Shown here piece after piece: positions 46,340-59,797 of a stretch of 64,000 bases of DNA. Made by a program: the position numbers and the translations under genes. Below the pieces are notes generated by a model. The model made no database searches. It had not been told where the DNA came from and saw nothing but the letters and a program-made list of their open reading frames with translations. The DNA comes from Telopea speciosissima. Its lineage: Eukaryota; Streptophyta; Magnoliopsida; Proteales; Proteaceae. Each line of letters opens with the position of its first letter. Position 1 is the first letter of the stretch. The stretch lies in assembly GCF_018873765.1 (NCBI RefSeq), contig NC_057917.1, forward strand, positions 52,817,464-52,881,463. The letters are read 5' to 3'.

Positions 46340-48200
46340 ATATGAGACCCCATTTCAACCGGTCATAGGCCTTGGCCATATCAAGTTTGAGAGCTACATA
46401 GCCTAATTTATCTTTTTTTATGGTTAAGATAATGAAAAATTTCATGTGCAACAATGATGTTATCAACTATTTGTCTGCCAGGAATAAACGCACTCTCGAA
46501 AGGAGAAATAAACGTACCAAGAATTCCTTTGAGATAGTTAGCAAATAATTTAGCAAAAATTTTATAGGACACGTTGCACAAACTAATGAATCTAAAATCC
46601 TTCACCAAAGATGCGTCTGATATTTTGGGGATAAGACACACCAGAGTGTGATTAACTCCAAAAGGGAGCCGATTGCCCTTTAAAGAAATTAGAAACAAAG
46701 GTCCCCCAGGTCATCCTTAACAGAGTCCCAAATTTTTTGGAAAAAACAAGCTTGACACCCATCAACACCCATTGGCTTTGAAAGGGCCCAGACTGAAAAC
46801 TACATGTCTAATTTCTTCCTCAAGGGGAGGGGAGCACAGGGATGACCGAAGATCCTCATTAATGATTGGATTAAACAAACATTCAATAAAAGAAGGATCC
46901 TGATGATTAAAAGAAATAAAAATAGACTGAAGGTTGGAAGCAAAACTTTCTGCATTACCTCTAGAATCCTTTCACCTGTTACCCTCCTCATCCACAACAA
47001 AATCAATTCTTTTCTTTCAATTATTAATTTTGGATACAAAATGATAGAATCTGGTGTTCCTATCCCCATCTTTAATGTGATGTCTAGACTTTCGAAGCCA
47101 GAAGGCCTAATCAGCTTAAAAATTCCATTTAATATGGGAAGATTTAAGATGGAGTTCACTAAAAGATGAAGGTGAATCCTCAAGAGATTCAAATTGAGAG
47201 ATGAGTTGATTCCTTAAAGAGTCCACATGTCCAAAACCCCATTATTCCATTTCTTACATAAACGAGCCAAACAAGCCAGTTTTACCTGAAGAGGCTCGGT
47301 CCCCAATTTAACCCAGTGAGGTAAGAAAAAGGACGAGAAATCATCAGGGTGAAAGGTCCATCAACGAGGAAATGGAATATTTTCCTAAATCTGGGTTGGA
47401 GAGAAGAGGTCAGTAAGAGGAGAAGGTTGTGGTCAGACCCCAAGGAGGGAAGTTTGAGAAGATTAACGAAAGGCAAAAAGATAGAGCCAATGGGGAGCAA
47501 CAAAGACTCTATCAAGGCACTCCTTCACAACAAGGTGGGGAGATTTTTGCCCTACTGGATCAAGTGAAACGAGAGCCAGAGTGTTTAATTTCTTCAAGAG
47601 AGAAAGAAGTAATAATAGAGGAAAGGGAGTCAGCAACAGGAAAGCAGGAAAACCCCTAAAGGGACAACCCCCAAACTTGTCAAAACTAGACAACGCCTCA
47701 TTAGAATCACCCAAGATAATAAAGGGATCCACCAAAGAGGAGAGAAAGGATTGGAGTTCCTTCTAGAAAGCAAGTCTAAGGTTTAAATGGGGAGGCACAT
47801 ACAAGCACACTAATCTCCGTGATCCAAGAGAAGGATCCAAAAGGTGAATAACTATAAAATTGTTGAAACAGGAGGTAGCAGTTATGACAATATGGGATAA
47901 CGAAAGAACCAAGAGACCACCCCTGCCAACACTGTTAATATGAGCAACAAAAGAATATAAAGGGGAGACTTTGGGGATGGTGAAAGTAGCATGGTCTTTA
48001 CATTTAGTCTCACAAAAAAATATAATATCAGATTTAAATTTAAAGACGTGATCAGCAAGGCATTTCTTAGTGAAGGGGGTATGGAGCCCTTAGCATTTGA
48101 AGACAAAAGGATCATAATCCAGATAAACAGCAAACACACAATCCAAATCACAAAAGGGATAAACAAAGAGGTCAAAAGGAGAGGTTAGATAAACAACAAG
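46340..48200 (-). mobile_element. L1-type LINE remnant (LINE-C), endonuclease to mid reverse transcriptase
   Basis: Minus-strand pieces in order: FFCETKCKDHATFTIPKVSP and GRGGLLVLS (48080-47900), LVDPFIILGDSNEALSSFDKFGG (about 47735; GDxN active-site block), LGSDHNLLLL (about 47440, SDH block), a linker (47190-46900), and the reverse transcriptase start NHTLVCLIPKISD, FISLCNVSYKIFAKL, SAFIPGRQIVDNIIVAHEIF (46660-46430) and LKLDMAKAYDRLKWGL (about 46380). It stops abruptly at about 46340. Many frameshifts; no activity possible. The copia LTR starts at 48230, beyond its 5' end. Confidence 0.85.
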
Positions 48201-48229
48201 AAGAAGCATAAAAATAAGCAATGACGAAT

Positions 48230-49936
48230 TGTAGGCCAAAACTATAAGCTACGGGATCAGGGCGGTTCACCTAGGCAAACCGATTATAAATCAATTAGGG
48301 TTTTACACTCCTGAAAAATCAATATACTGAAAATTAGGGTTTTGCACCCTGGGGCTAATCCATGGGAAGCCATGGGTGCCCCTATTTAAATTTTTATGGT
48401 TTTACATGGTTGCCCATGAAACCCTGGTGCACCATAAATTCATTATTTCATGTTCCTCATAATTATGGGATCCGAACAGAAATAAAATAAACATCTCCGT
48501 TCATCACATGGAGGGAGGGATCCATCCCATGCCCGAATGCGCAACGAAAATAAATCGGTTTGGGTTTCTTTCGCATCCCATGAATATTAAAATTAATAAC
48601 AATCAAAAGAAATTAATAGAATGTTGCTAACCTGGTGAGCCTCAAGTGTTGTTCCTCCAATAGACAGTGGTTCTTCCTCCAAGAAGCACTCCAAGCAAAC
48701 AGATCTGAACCTCCAATGGTGCTACCAAGGTTCTCCAAGACAATCCGAATGTATCTCCAACCAGACCTGGGTTTCTAAAACCCTACCTCTCAAAACTAGA
48801 GAGCAAGAAGAAGAGATCACAAGAGAGAGAGAGAGGGAGAGCCAAAACCGTGGGAGGGGGTGGTTGTGAAAAACATGGAAGCCTTGCTACCCCTCCTGCG
48901 TTTTGGCTTCTATTTATAGATGGGTTTCCAAAACCCTGATGGGAAGAATTCCTGTGAAAGTCTGACACTCTCTCTCCTGATTGGCTTTATCTATTTATTT
49001 GAGATAGGCTTTATCTGTTTATCTCAGAGTCCTTTACTTGGTGAAGAAGCATAATCTAATAGGGAAAGTATTAATTAGTTACTTTATTTAGCACCATATC
49101 CAATAATTAAATAAAGAACCAATTAAAATAGTAAATTCCAAATAACTCCCTATATGATAACAATTTATCAAATACAACCCCCCCACTAATCAACACCATC
49201 ATTATGGAATCTAGGGCATGTACACATGTATTGCCAAACCCCAATCCATAGTACATGTCCATATAAGAGCGTCTGTTCATCTGATCGGGTCCCGCAAAAC
49301 TCGATAAAACACTTTGTTCAAATAATTATAAATAATCTATTATTTTATGTAAAATAGATTTTTGTAAAACCATTTCCAAAACGGCACTGGATCCAGATTT
49401 TGATCCGACCATACACAGACAATCTCTATCTTGGTGTTCCCCAATCGGGCAGTGGTAACCATGTTGAGTAACTCCACTCACAAAGAGTTCACGCATTCCC
49501 AGAACACCGGCTTTGACTTGCTTGAGTCTCAGTTATAGATGAACCAAAGAATGCGGTCACACTTTGTAGTGACAGGGTTTCCTCAAGCAAAAGGGTGTCG
49601 GTGACACATGTCTATCCCTTCCTACATCTGGCAGTAATACATGAGGGAATCGACAAAGCAGATTCTTCGCCAATACACACATCAACATCTGAGTACTCGC
49701 ATTCATACCCTGACATCACATGTCTAGGCATACCCAATGCGACGACCATATGATAAAGGTGCCTAGCCCAAACCCTAGTAGTGACAACCAGTTTAAGTAT
49801 AACTTACGGACACATAATGCTCAAAAAGTTTATATCGCATGTGATAATATTAAACTAAAATGTATAAAAGTTCAATACAAAGGTAAACCGGGTTGAACCG
49901 GACTGAACCGGGTTTGATGGACACACATATCCAACA
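48230..49936 (-). mobile_element. 3' LTR of a Ty1-copia element, about 1.7 kb
   Basis: Read on the minus strand it begins TGTTGGATATGTGTG, directly after a polypurine tract (GTGGGAGAT, 49937-49945), and appears to end ...GGCCTACA at 48230, giving imperfect TG...CA ends. Inside is a TATA-like TCTATAAATAGA (48910-48921) followed by a pyrimidine-rich leader, as in an LTR promoter. The left end is inferred from the TG/CA rule, as the matching 5' LTR is not in the window. Confidence 0.75.
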
Positions 49937-49959
49937 ATCTCCCACTTGTACATCAAAAG

Positions 49960-52900
49960 CCAATTCCTATACATTTTAAACCCATGCCCTCCATGTGTTT
50001 TTCAAACACTCCAGGAGACAAACCCTTTGTCATGGTATCTGACACATTTTCAGTTGTGTCTACTTGGGAGATACTCACGTCGCTCTGCTGGATAATCTCT
50101 CTGATGAGATGATACTTTTGCTGCACGTGCTTATTCCTCTGATGAGCCCTAGGCTCCTTAGCTTGTGCAATGGCCCCTCTATTGTCACATAACAGGGGAA
50201 TAGGGCCTTCGACAAGATCAGGGACTACTCCAGAAACGTTAGGAACTTCCTAACCCAAACACCTTATTAGCCGCATCATATGATGCAAGGTGTTCATAAA
50301 AATTGGGATCGGCTGTAGATTTTTGTTTTGTACTCCTCCACACAATGGCACATCCACTCATTAGACTCGTAACGACTCACAATACCTACTGCATAGCAAA
50401 TGTCCGGCCTCGTACACGACATGGCGTACATAAGACTCCCTGTCGAAAAGGGACACTTCCCCGTTTGGAGTTCTCCATGCTAAATCTGGCCAAGACTCTG
50501 TCTATATAGGTAGCCTGTGACAAGCTTAGCATCCTTTTATGACGATCTTTTACGAGTTTAATCCCAAGGATATAACTAGCTTCACTAAGGTCTTTCATCG
50601 AAAACGTTGTGGATAACCACTGTTTTACTGATGAAAGGAATCCTACATCGTTACCCATCAGCAATATGTCATCTACATATACAACAAGAAAACATACTGC
50701 CCTCCCACTGATCTTCTTGTAAATGCATGGTTCATCCATGTTTTGATCAAAACCAAATAATTTGATTGATTGATCAAACCTGATGTTCTAGCTTTTGGAA
50801 GCCTGCTTCAGTCCATAAATGGACCTCTGCAATTTGTACACCTTTCTTTCTTCCTCCAAGGAAGAGAACCCCTCTGGCTGTTGCATGTAGATTTCTTCTT
50901 AGAGAAATCCATTCAGAAATGCAGTCTGCACATCCATCTGCCAGATCTTAAAATCAAATTGTGCGACGATTGCCAATAAAATCCTGATGGATTTCATCAT
51001 CGCCACCAGTGAAAAGGTTTCCTCATAGTCTATACCCTCTTTCTGGGTATTGCCCTTTGCCACCAGTCTCGCTTTGAACCTTTCGAATTTTCCATCAGCG
51101 CCCTTCTTCCTCTTGAAGATCCATTTACATCCAATTGACTTGACTCCAGCTGGTGGATCGACTAGAGTCCAGACCTTGTTGGAATGCATCGAATCGATCT
51201 CAGAGCGCATTGCCTCTAGCCACCTAGTGGCATCAACATTCTTAAGAGCCTCAGAGTATGTCATCGGATCAGCATCCAATTCAACTGATACCATGTGGAA
51301 CTCTTCCGCAGTTTCCTCTTCAGTTAGAAGAGTTAGCCTGGTGGGTGGTCTAATAGTTCTCCCACTGCGTCAAGGTTCTTCAGGTGTTGGTATTTCAGCG
51401 GGTATGTCAATTGGTCTCACTTCTGTAAGTGACGTTTCTGAGTTATTTGATAACTCTTTAATGACTATAGATTCAGACCTCTTAGTCAACATTTCTTCCT
51501 CCAGAAATGTGACGTATTTGCTTACTATGACCTTCTGGTCAACTGGGTCATAGAAATAATATCCTATCGTGCCTTTGGGGTAGCCTATGAAATGACATCT
51601 TGAAGTCCTAGACTCCAACTTATCTGTCTGTTGCTTTCGCACATGTGCTATGTAACCCCATACCCTAAGGTGTTGAATATTGAGTTTACGCCCTTTCCAC
51701 AACTCAAAGGGTGTCTTGGCTACAGACTTGGATGGAATCCTATTCAAGATGTAAATTGTCGTTTCTAAAGCATACCCCCAGAAAGAGAGAGGTAGCTCAC
51801 TATAAGTGAGCATCGTCCGGACCATATCCAATAGGGTCCGATTGCATTATTCGGATACACCATTTTGTTGTGGTGTTCCTAGATTAGTTAGTTGACTAAC
51901 TATCCCTTGCGATATGAGGTATTCTTTAAAGTCATCCAATAGATACTCGCCTCCACGATCTGATCGTAAGGTCTTGACACGTTTATCGAGCTGCCTTTCG
52001 ACCTCGGCTTAGAACTCTTTGAATTTATCAAAGGCTTTCGATTTTCTACGCATCAAGTATATGTATCTATGTCTAGAGTAATCATCGATGAAAGTAATAG
52101 AATACTCATACCCATACCTCGCTTGTATGTTTATGGGTCCACACACATCAGTGTGTATCAACTCTAACAGATCTGTGGCTCTAGTACCTTTATTACTAAA
52201 GGGTTTCTTAGTCATTTTGCCCTGAAGCATGACTCACAGGTTGGGAATGGTTCCACCCTCAGACTCTCTAAGGGCCCATCCCTTACCAAACTACTAATTC
52301 GGTCCACATTAATGTGACCTAATCTTAGATGTCATAGATATGTTGAGTTTACTGGAGCTGCTTTCCGTTTCAAATCAACATTCGAAACCATATTTGTTCT
52401 AATAGGGAAATCTAGGAAGTACAAACCACTTTGCATATATCCAGATGCCACAAAAGAATTATTAGAACGAATAATTAACTTAGTATTAAAGGAAAAACTA
52501 TATCTGTTCAAAACAAGTTTTGAAACTGAGATTATCTTCCTTTTAAAAGAGGGTACATAATAGCAATCCTTTAAAACTAAACAAGCAGAACTAAAATTTA
52601 AAATAAAAGTTCCAACGGCTAATGCCATGGTCTCAGCTCCAATGCCCATCCGAAGACGCACCACATTTCTTTCCAGGTTTCTTGTCTCCTTGAACCCCTG
52701 CAAATCATTGTAAATGTGAACAATGGAACCACTATCCACTAACCAAGAATTGGTCGGTTCAAAAGATAAATTAGACTCATAAAGAACATGAACATCATAT
52801 GTACCTTCTTTAGTAGCCTCAGTTTCATTCGGCTTCTTGTCTTTCACAGTATCCAGGTAAGCACGGTAGTTCCTTTTCCAGTGACCCTCCTTCTTGCAAT

Positions 52901-53632
52901 AGAAGCACTTGCCTTTACCTTTGTTGCCAGATTTCCCATCATTGGGTTTCAGGTGCTTGTCTTTACTTCCCTTTTTCTTCTTCTTCCCATTTGAAGATGT
53001 CCACATCAGTTGCATTGACCTCAGCCTTGTTCTTTTTCAAGGAACCCTCAGCCTCTATCAACGTGTTAGCAAGCTCAGTGAGCTCCATCTCCTTGTCAGA
53101 CATCTTGTAGGACATCTTAAAGGGCATGTAGGCAGAAGTGAGTGATGCTAAGATCACATCGATCTTGTATCGCAGGCAGAATTCAGTCCCCAAGGATTCC
53201 AATTTTTCAAACTGATTGATCATTTTCATTACATGATCCATCATTGGAGTCTCCTGGGACATCTTGGAGTTATGGATTTGACCCACCACATCAGAGTGGG
53301 CGTGTGTCAACAGCCTGTTGAACAATTCAGCAAGCTTGTCCATTTTACCCCCAGCTGTGCGTATATCCTTGACCGAGTCCAGAACTGACTTTTCCAACGA
53401 TCCTAGGATATAAAGTGATGCCTTGGAATCCCTCATGAGGAACTCCCGCCTCTTTTCATTTGCCTCAAAATTGTTTGGGTCGGGTTGAGGAGGAACTTGT
53501 TCATCAAGAACCGTATACAGTCCTTCTGCAGTCAGGAGCAATTTAATGCTCCGGTACTAATCGACATAGTTTGTACCATTAAGTTTGTATTTGCTAATGA
53601 GTGTTAATAGGTTGGAATTAACGGCAGCCATT
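49960..53632 (-). pseudogene. Ty1-copia gag-pol polyprotein, multiply broken
   Basis: The order is copia: gag (53632-52960, starting MAAVNSNLLTLISKYKLNGT), zinc knuckle CFYCKKEGHWKRNY where the last Cys is Tyr, protease WLVDSGSIVHI, the HLRLGHIN pre-integrase block, integrase (HTDVCGPINI, TFIDDYSRHRYIYLM, TLRSDRGGEYL), reverse transcriptase ([32 protein letters not shown], then YVDDILLMGND) and RNase H ending with GLSPGVFEKHMEGMGL (about 50000). Breaks include TGG to TAG just after NGTNYVD (53555), a frameshift near 52990, stops near 52330, 52010 and 51850, and shifts between 50899 and 50740 and near 50385. It cannot make a working polyprotein. Confidence 0.9.
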
Positions 53633-55156
53633 GTATAAAGATCTACACACGTACAAGTAAAACACATGTGAATTAACAACCATTGATAAAAAATTGAGCA
53701 TACACACATCAATGGTCTTTCATGATTTAGGTCTCCCTCATAACCTAAAAGATGAATTGGATACCTACAACCTTTGCATGCATAACTTACCATGTCGGGA
53801 GTCATTATGCACACCGTGCTAGTGTGGACTAAGCTGTCCGCCTTATGAGCTTTCAATATTTTCGACCACCTGGGTGTCATGCCCATATCCTGTCGGTTGA
53901 CATACACCCAAGTCATGTATTTACCTATTGCATTAGTTAGAATCATGGAATCATGAAAGATGGCCCACTGTCGCAGTGCCCTCTCACTATCCATACCCTA
54001 ACGTATCTAGATAGAGGTAAATATAGATAACCATGTGATAGTGGTCCTGGCAATGTCCTGTCGGTGCATGCGGGGCATATCACACAATCTCTACATTTAT
54101 CTTCAATAGGAGGCCATGGACATGGCTACCGATTGAGACTAGTCCATATCATACATGTATTATTAAAGAGGGAATAAACAACTTTCATATATCATGGATA
54201 GATTGAAAAACAACATAATTAATCAACATTAATTAAAAGTGATTATAGGATGATGACATGTTTATTAGAAGCAATTTATGAACCCTCCCAATAAAAATAA
54301 ACTAATAACTTGGGTGCATCAATCATGCCATGGATGCCACGCCTCGATCATCTCCTCCGCCCGATCACGTCTTCAAAATAAGTCTTTGAGCGCCACATGT
54401 AGATCACCATCAACATGCCCTGGGAGTCCTAGCTCCTCTAAAATTACAATGAAAACCTAGCAAAAAATTCTGTATACTTTTCTTTCCATAATAATAAAGA
54501 AACCCCGCATGGAGAAGCCAACCCACCATTTGGGCTGCCCATGGGGTGCAGTACATTTGTTTATAAAAAAGATAGGGGGAAAGAGAGAAGCATCACATCC
54601 ACCCTTAACCCCATATATCACATACATAGACAATCCATCCATTTTATTAGAATGTCATTCCCATAATCACATTATAACATAATCTCATGCATGGGCATTA
54701 TTAAAGCAAATAATAAAAAATAATATGGATTTCCTCAATTATTGAACCACCACATCACATGTGATAACATGTATCCAAACTCAAAAATTAAAATCATATT
54801 TTAATTCAGGTGAGTGGAGGGAGGGATCCCTTCACCCATCTTCTTCCTTTAAAACCAAAAATTCTGTTTTTCCCGTAGGCAGTAGCCACTGGCACCGTAG
54901 GCAGAAGCGATAGGCACCGTAGGCAGTGGCCACTGGCACCATAGGCAGTAGCCACTGGCACTGTAGGTAGTAGCCCATTAAAAAGGAAAATAAGCAAATG
55001 GGCAGGGAAAGGGGGAGGGGCGTGCGCAGAGGCTTGGCAGTGTGCGCTTCCCCCCCTCCACATGATTAAAATTTAAAAAATAATAATCACCTATTTGGAT
55101 ACATGCTTCAATAATTGGAATAAATAAATCAATAATCAAATCCTTCATCCATGGGT
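53633..55156 (-). other. Copia leader region; 5' LTR not found
   Basis: Upstream of the copia gag start the minus strand is open from 53994 to 53557 but this looks like leader sequence. No second TGTTGGATATGTGTG and no initiator-Met primer-binding site appear before the gypsy LTR at 55157. The 5' LTR was lost, or it lies beyond the gypsy insertion and outside the window. A 22-bp minisatellite lies at 54875-54976. Confidence 0.6.
54875..54976. repeat. 22-bp minisatellite, about 4.6 units
   Basis: Units start GTAGGCAG.AGCC and end ACTGGCACC: 54875-54896, 54897-54918, 54919-54940, 54941-54962 and a partial fifth. Sequence differences between units are single bases, except unit 2, which is more diverged. 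Confidence 0.88.
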
Positions 55157-58100
55157 TGTTACACCCCCATCCCTGAACCACGGGAAATGCAATTTAAGCG
55201 CACAACTACGCTCCCCAACCACCAGAATCACTGATGCAGTATCAAAGACTAATTCATTCACAACGAAAAATAATAGGTAAGAATGAAAGAATTAATAACA
55301 TCAGAGTTAGCAGAAGCTATGTGATAGCATATAAAATATTGGCTATTCAAATTTACCCCTTTAAGTACAATTCATTCCTGTCAGGACCTATGTATTACCT
55401 AATGTATAATAATACAATAAACAGAAAAGGAATCTAAAAGAATACACCTTTGAATCAAAAGATAGATATCAAAGTGCATCAAAAGATGGCCACCAGCCAT
55501 GAAGCACTGTTCCCTCGAGGAACAAACCACGCAGTAGCACTCCAGTCCGTGCTCCACGATCTTCGGAGTCCACCAATCTTCATGACCTTCTTCAGGAGTC
55601 TCGAACTTCCCATCGTCCTGCTCGAATGTACCTGCAATCATCTAAAAAAAATATGTTTCCTCGAGGAGTGAGCTCCACTGAGCCCAATGAGCGGTTAAAC
55701 CACACAAGCATACACAATAATAATAATGAATGAGTTTGATCGCAAACCAAACATGATAAGCGAATCCCACAGCATCCCATACCACCAGGATAATCCGCAC
55801 ATCATATATGATTTACAATCATACCACATGAATGCATGCTGAAGTTAAAATTTATTATTATCCACCTAACAAACAATGCCTAAGTCTGGTAAAGTACTAC
55901 TGCAACACCCTAGGTAGCATTCCCGATGTCGGTACCATAAGCGGATGATATACCGACGATGACAAACCCGAGTTACAGTTGGAAGCCTGCAGTATCGGTC
56001 TCCACCAAGAGATATACGTAAACCCCCATAATAACCCTAGCTCCTTCCCAGTCCCGTGAACTCACCAAAGTTCTCCCGAGTTTTGAGAACGATAATTCCA
56101 TCACACAGGATATTACCATCGTTTAACCAACACCTTACCCCCTGTTGGTAAGGGGTGTAGTACGGGGTACATTATCCTAGCCAAATGCATCTATTGTATG
56201 AAAAGGGTACGCACATGCATAAGCCAGAGGTCGAGTCTATAGTACCGAAAGACGGTCAGCCAGCTATCCTCTCGCCTCTCTAGCCTATACATACACATGT
56301 AAGTACAAAATGTGATTACCGAAAGCGGTCGGTCGGTCACCACCCCGTTTCCACCTAATGCAGTAGACAACTCTAATGCAATTATAAGTACGACAATCCC
56401 AAGCTCAACACCCACCGGCACTTGGATCCCGCTTCTGAAGCCCTAGATCTACATTCCATGAGTAAATCCACATTATGAAAACCCAGGGTCCAGCACCAAC
56501 TGGCACCCGAGTCCCATAACTAAATCCAATACCATTCGTACCATAGTGCAATAGAATAAATAATATCGCAAGACAAGAATGTAAAGTCTTATCAACATCT
56601 AAACCCGTATATCATCCTACATCTTAATAGTAATTATATAATATAGCACACATGCATGAATGGCATTCACAAGACACGACACACAAACATTCCATAAATT
56701 AAACCATTTGCTTAACTCACTCACCTTGATTCTCGATCAGTCATTAATACCGAGTTCTTTAAATCGGTGATCAATGCCAAGCTCACCGTTCCACGTACTA
56801 ATACCCCCCCGAGCCGGGTGAGTCAACCTAAAGAGGGTGTGCAATGTGAGGTGAGGTTAGTGTCTTAGAGCCAGAAGAGTTGGGCCCCACAAGTTATCAC
56901 ACAAGGTTGAAAATAGGGGACTGACACATATAGCAAGGCTAGGACTGGCAGATGTCATCTGCCTGTCCATGTGCCTATCCCTCTACAGATTTAGTTTCTC
57001 AGGGGCCGACACTTGCATGTGCCTATCCATGTGCTTATCCATGTGCCTGTCCCCGCCGATCTTGCTTTTCATACCATTCCAAGAATGGTTTTGGTTGTCC
57101 ATTGATTTGGGTCAAAATGGGGTATACCTAAGGTCCTTTAAGACTTATTGGCCATGAGTATTACTCCATCAAAGGTGCTAATGTACATCAACAACTTGGG
57201 TCCATGAATCTAATGATTGAATGAATTCCTTTACTAATGCACATATGAGGGAGATGCTCATGGGAGATGAGCATTGGGGTTCATAAGGCTTCAAACCAAC
57301 ATTATTGGACATTGCTAAAGCCACAACCCTATGGTTTGCTATAAGAGTTGGTGAAGGCCATGAATGGAGGTAAAACCCCAATTTAGGGCCATTAAATGGA
57401 GAGGGGTTTAAAGTGAAATAGAAATCATAAGGGTTCATTGGCTCTCATTACTTGAGAATGACACTATCCATTCATGGCTTCCTTACTTAGGTAAGTAATG
57501 ATCCATCAAGGGTAGTTTATCCCCAAAACCCTAGCTAATAGGAATAGATGTAGAGGGAGAGAGGCTCAATGTGAGGTTAGGTACCCCCAGAAGATACAAG
57601 GTTAACCATTAATGGCCTTCCAATTGAGTAGATGGAGCACTCAAGGTGTGCTCAACCAATTCAAACCCTAGGTAATAGGATTAGGAAAAGAGAGATGGAG
57701 AGAGAGAGAGAGAGAGAAAGAGACTAACCAAGGGTTGATGGTGGTAGCTTGAGCTCCACCACACTTCTTCCTTTTCCTTCCTTCTTCCTCTTCTTCTTCT
57801 TCTCTTCTTCTTTCTTCTTCTCCTCTCCTCTCCACGATTTAGGGTTGTAATGTGAAGTGAATAGTAGTTTTGGGTCTTTAATAACCCATCTAGGCATTAG
57901 GTCTTGTTTGGTTAGTCTTAGGTCCTTAGGTCCATTTTCTTAGGGGCTTGTTTGGTTAGGTGTAAGCCCAAGGTTTAGTTTAAGTCATTGGGCCATTGGA
58001 TCCACTTGGGCCCATGGCCCCTATGGCCTAAGTCCTAGTTACAATTAGAAAGAGGCTAAGGTCCTAAGCCCAACCCCATTCTAGTTCTTATGCTTATTAA

Positions 58101-58429
58101 TGGTCATACATAAGCATGAATTACTCGGATAGTGACTTACTCCCAGTCATCGCTAAATGGATAAGGGCGATTCAGGTGCGGGCCCCGCAGATCCCATCAT
58201 AAGGGAATTCCAAGAATATACTTTCGTGGACGATTTTTCCCCCTATCTCTGACGGTGAATCTTTCCTCGATGACTTCTTTCGTTTTGCGGTCGACAGTCT
58301 TGTGTGATGGCTTGAGTATTATGACCCACAGTTCACGAACGTACACCACTCTCGATTCTACACAAAAGGTTCAAACCAGACTGGTGGTCAGACCGGGTTT
58401 TAAACCGAGTTTTAGACATGGATTTAACA
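55157..58429 (-). repeat. Gypsy 3' LTR, 3273 bp
   Basis: TG...CA ends: on the plus strand TGTTACACCCCC to GGATTTAACA. It contains a GA microsatellite (about 57697-57716) and CATGTGCCT.TCC repeats (56965-57055). The right end is fixed by the adjoining polypurine tract and the left end by alignment with the other LTR. The 5 bases before it are TGGGT; the partner target duplication is outside the window. Confidence 0.85.
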
Positions 58430-58443
58430 TCCTCCCCACCTTA
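58430..58443 (-). other. Polypurine tract of the gypsy element
   Basis: Read on the minus strand: TAAGGTGGGGAGGA, immediately followed by the 3' LTR start TGTTAAATCC. This primes plus-strand DNA synthesis. Confidence 0.8.
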
Positions 58444-58775
58444 TAAGAATTTTGTCTTCAAAATTAAGACGTACCTAGGTATCCGCATAGGTGAGCATAC
58501 TTCGACCGCACTTCACCTTCTCATTAACAAGATGCCCCTTTAATCAGTGAGATTACTCCGCAGAACTTTAACAAAAGTTACAGTTTGGTTGTGAGGATTG
58601 TTGTTCTTATAATCAAAGTTCTCTTCAGGTAGCTCTTCATATGTCAATCCATGACAAGCTGATGTGGCATTTTAGTCTAGTAGTTGTTATTGTAAACAAA
58701 CACTACGAGTGAGATGTGCTCATCCCGACTACCCTTCATATCAATGACACAAACCCTGAGCACGGCCTCTAGGGT

Positions 58776-59797
58776 CTAAATAGTCGTCTCTGACTTACCA
58801 TTAGTGTATGGATGGAAAACCGTGCTAAAATTCAGCAATGTGCCCATGGCCTTCTGAAAACTGCCCCAGAACTTCAATGCAAACCTGGGATCACGATCAG
58901 AGATGATACCCACTAGATCTCCATGTGAGTGAGTCACATTATCCGTGTATAGCTTAGTCAACTTGTTCATTGAATATATCTCCTTTATTGGGATAAATGT
59001 GCTGACTTGCTAACCTGGTCAACAATAACCCAAACAGCGTCAATACATTTAGCTGTACGGGGCAATTTCGTGACAAAATCCATAATGATGTATTTCCACT
59101 CCCATTCGGGAATAGGAAGTGACTGCAATAGTCCATGTGGTTGCTGCCTCACCGCCTTAACTTGCTGACAGGTAAAGCTCTTTGACACAATCGTCACCCC
59201 ATCGGCCTTCATTCTAGTCCACCAATAGTGTAACTTCAACTCCTTGTACATTTTGGTACTACCGAGATGTACAAAATATGGTGAATAATGAGCTTCACTC
59301 TATATGTCTCTTCTCTACTAATCATCAGTGGGTACACACAATCTACCCTTGAATCGAAGTATACCATCATCTGTCAACGTAAAGTCTGGATCCTATTGTT
59401 TCTCCTCCCGAATGCCATTTATCAATTTCTGTAACTCCACATCGGTAGGTTGGGCTTCCTTAATCTTCTCCTCCAATGATGGTTGTATCACTAAGGCTAC
59501 TAATGATGTAGTGGTACCCTTTATTAATAGTTCCAAATTCATTCTCATGGCTTCTTCGATGAGTTGTTTACCAATAGGTAAGGATGCCAAGGACAGATTC
59601 TGCGATTTTTGGCTAAGTGCATTAGCTACAACGTTTCCCTTACCCGGATGGTAGTGGAGGGTACAGACATAATCTTTCATAAGTTCCAACCATTTATGTT
59701 GTCTCACATTCAATTCCTTCTGAGTGAAGTACTTCAAGCTCTTATTATCAATGAAGATTTCACTTCCCCTGCCATATAAGTAGTTGTACCAAAACAA
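58776..59797 (-). pseudogene. Gypsy pol remnant: RNase H and integrase
   Basis: The RNase H part (59797-59393) reads [39 protein letters not shown] and [10 protein letters not shown]. The usual ADALSRK Asp is Asn here, a likely loss of a catalytic residue. The integrase part (59260-58780) shows MYKELKLHYWW, an HHCC finger with one Cys turned to Ser (SKSFTCQQVK), SLPIPEWEWKYIIMDFVTKL and DAVWVIVDQVSKSAHL, then frameshifts. Upstream the frame ends at 59797 against a T-rich junction, so gag, protease and reverse transcriptase are absent. Integration of the cDNA was its former role. Confidence 0.85.

Noticed and set aside
53557..53994. 145-codon frame upstream of copia gag as a separate gene
   Set aside because: It ends in the copia gag N-terminus (MAAVNSN...NGTNYVD) and the part before that is leader sequence without domains.
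56191..57438. Open frames inside the gypsy LTR, repeated at 62319-63680
   Set aside because: They lie in LTR sequence, appear in both LTR copies with changes that do not look protein-conserving, and match no family.
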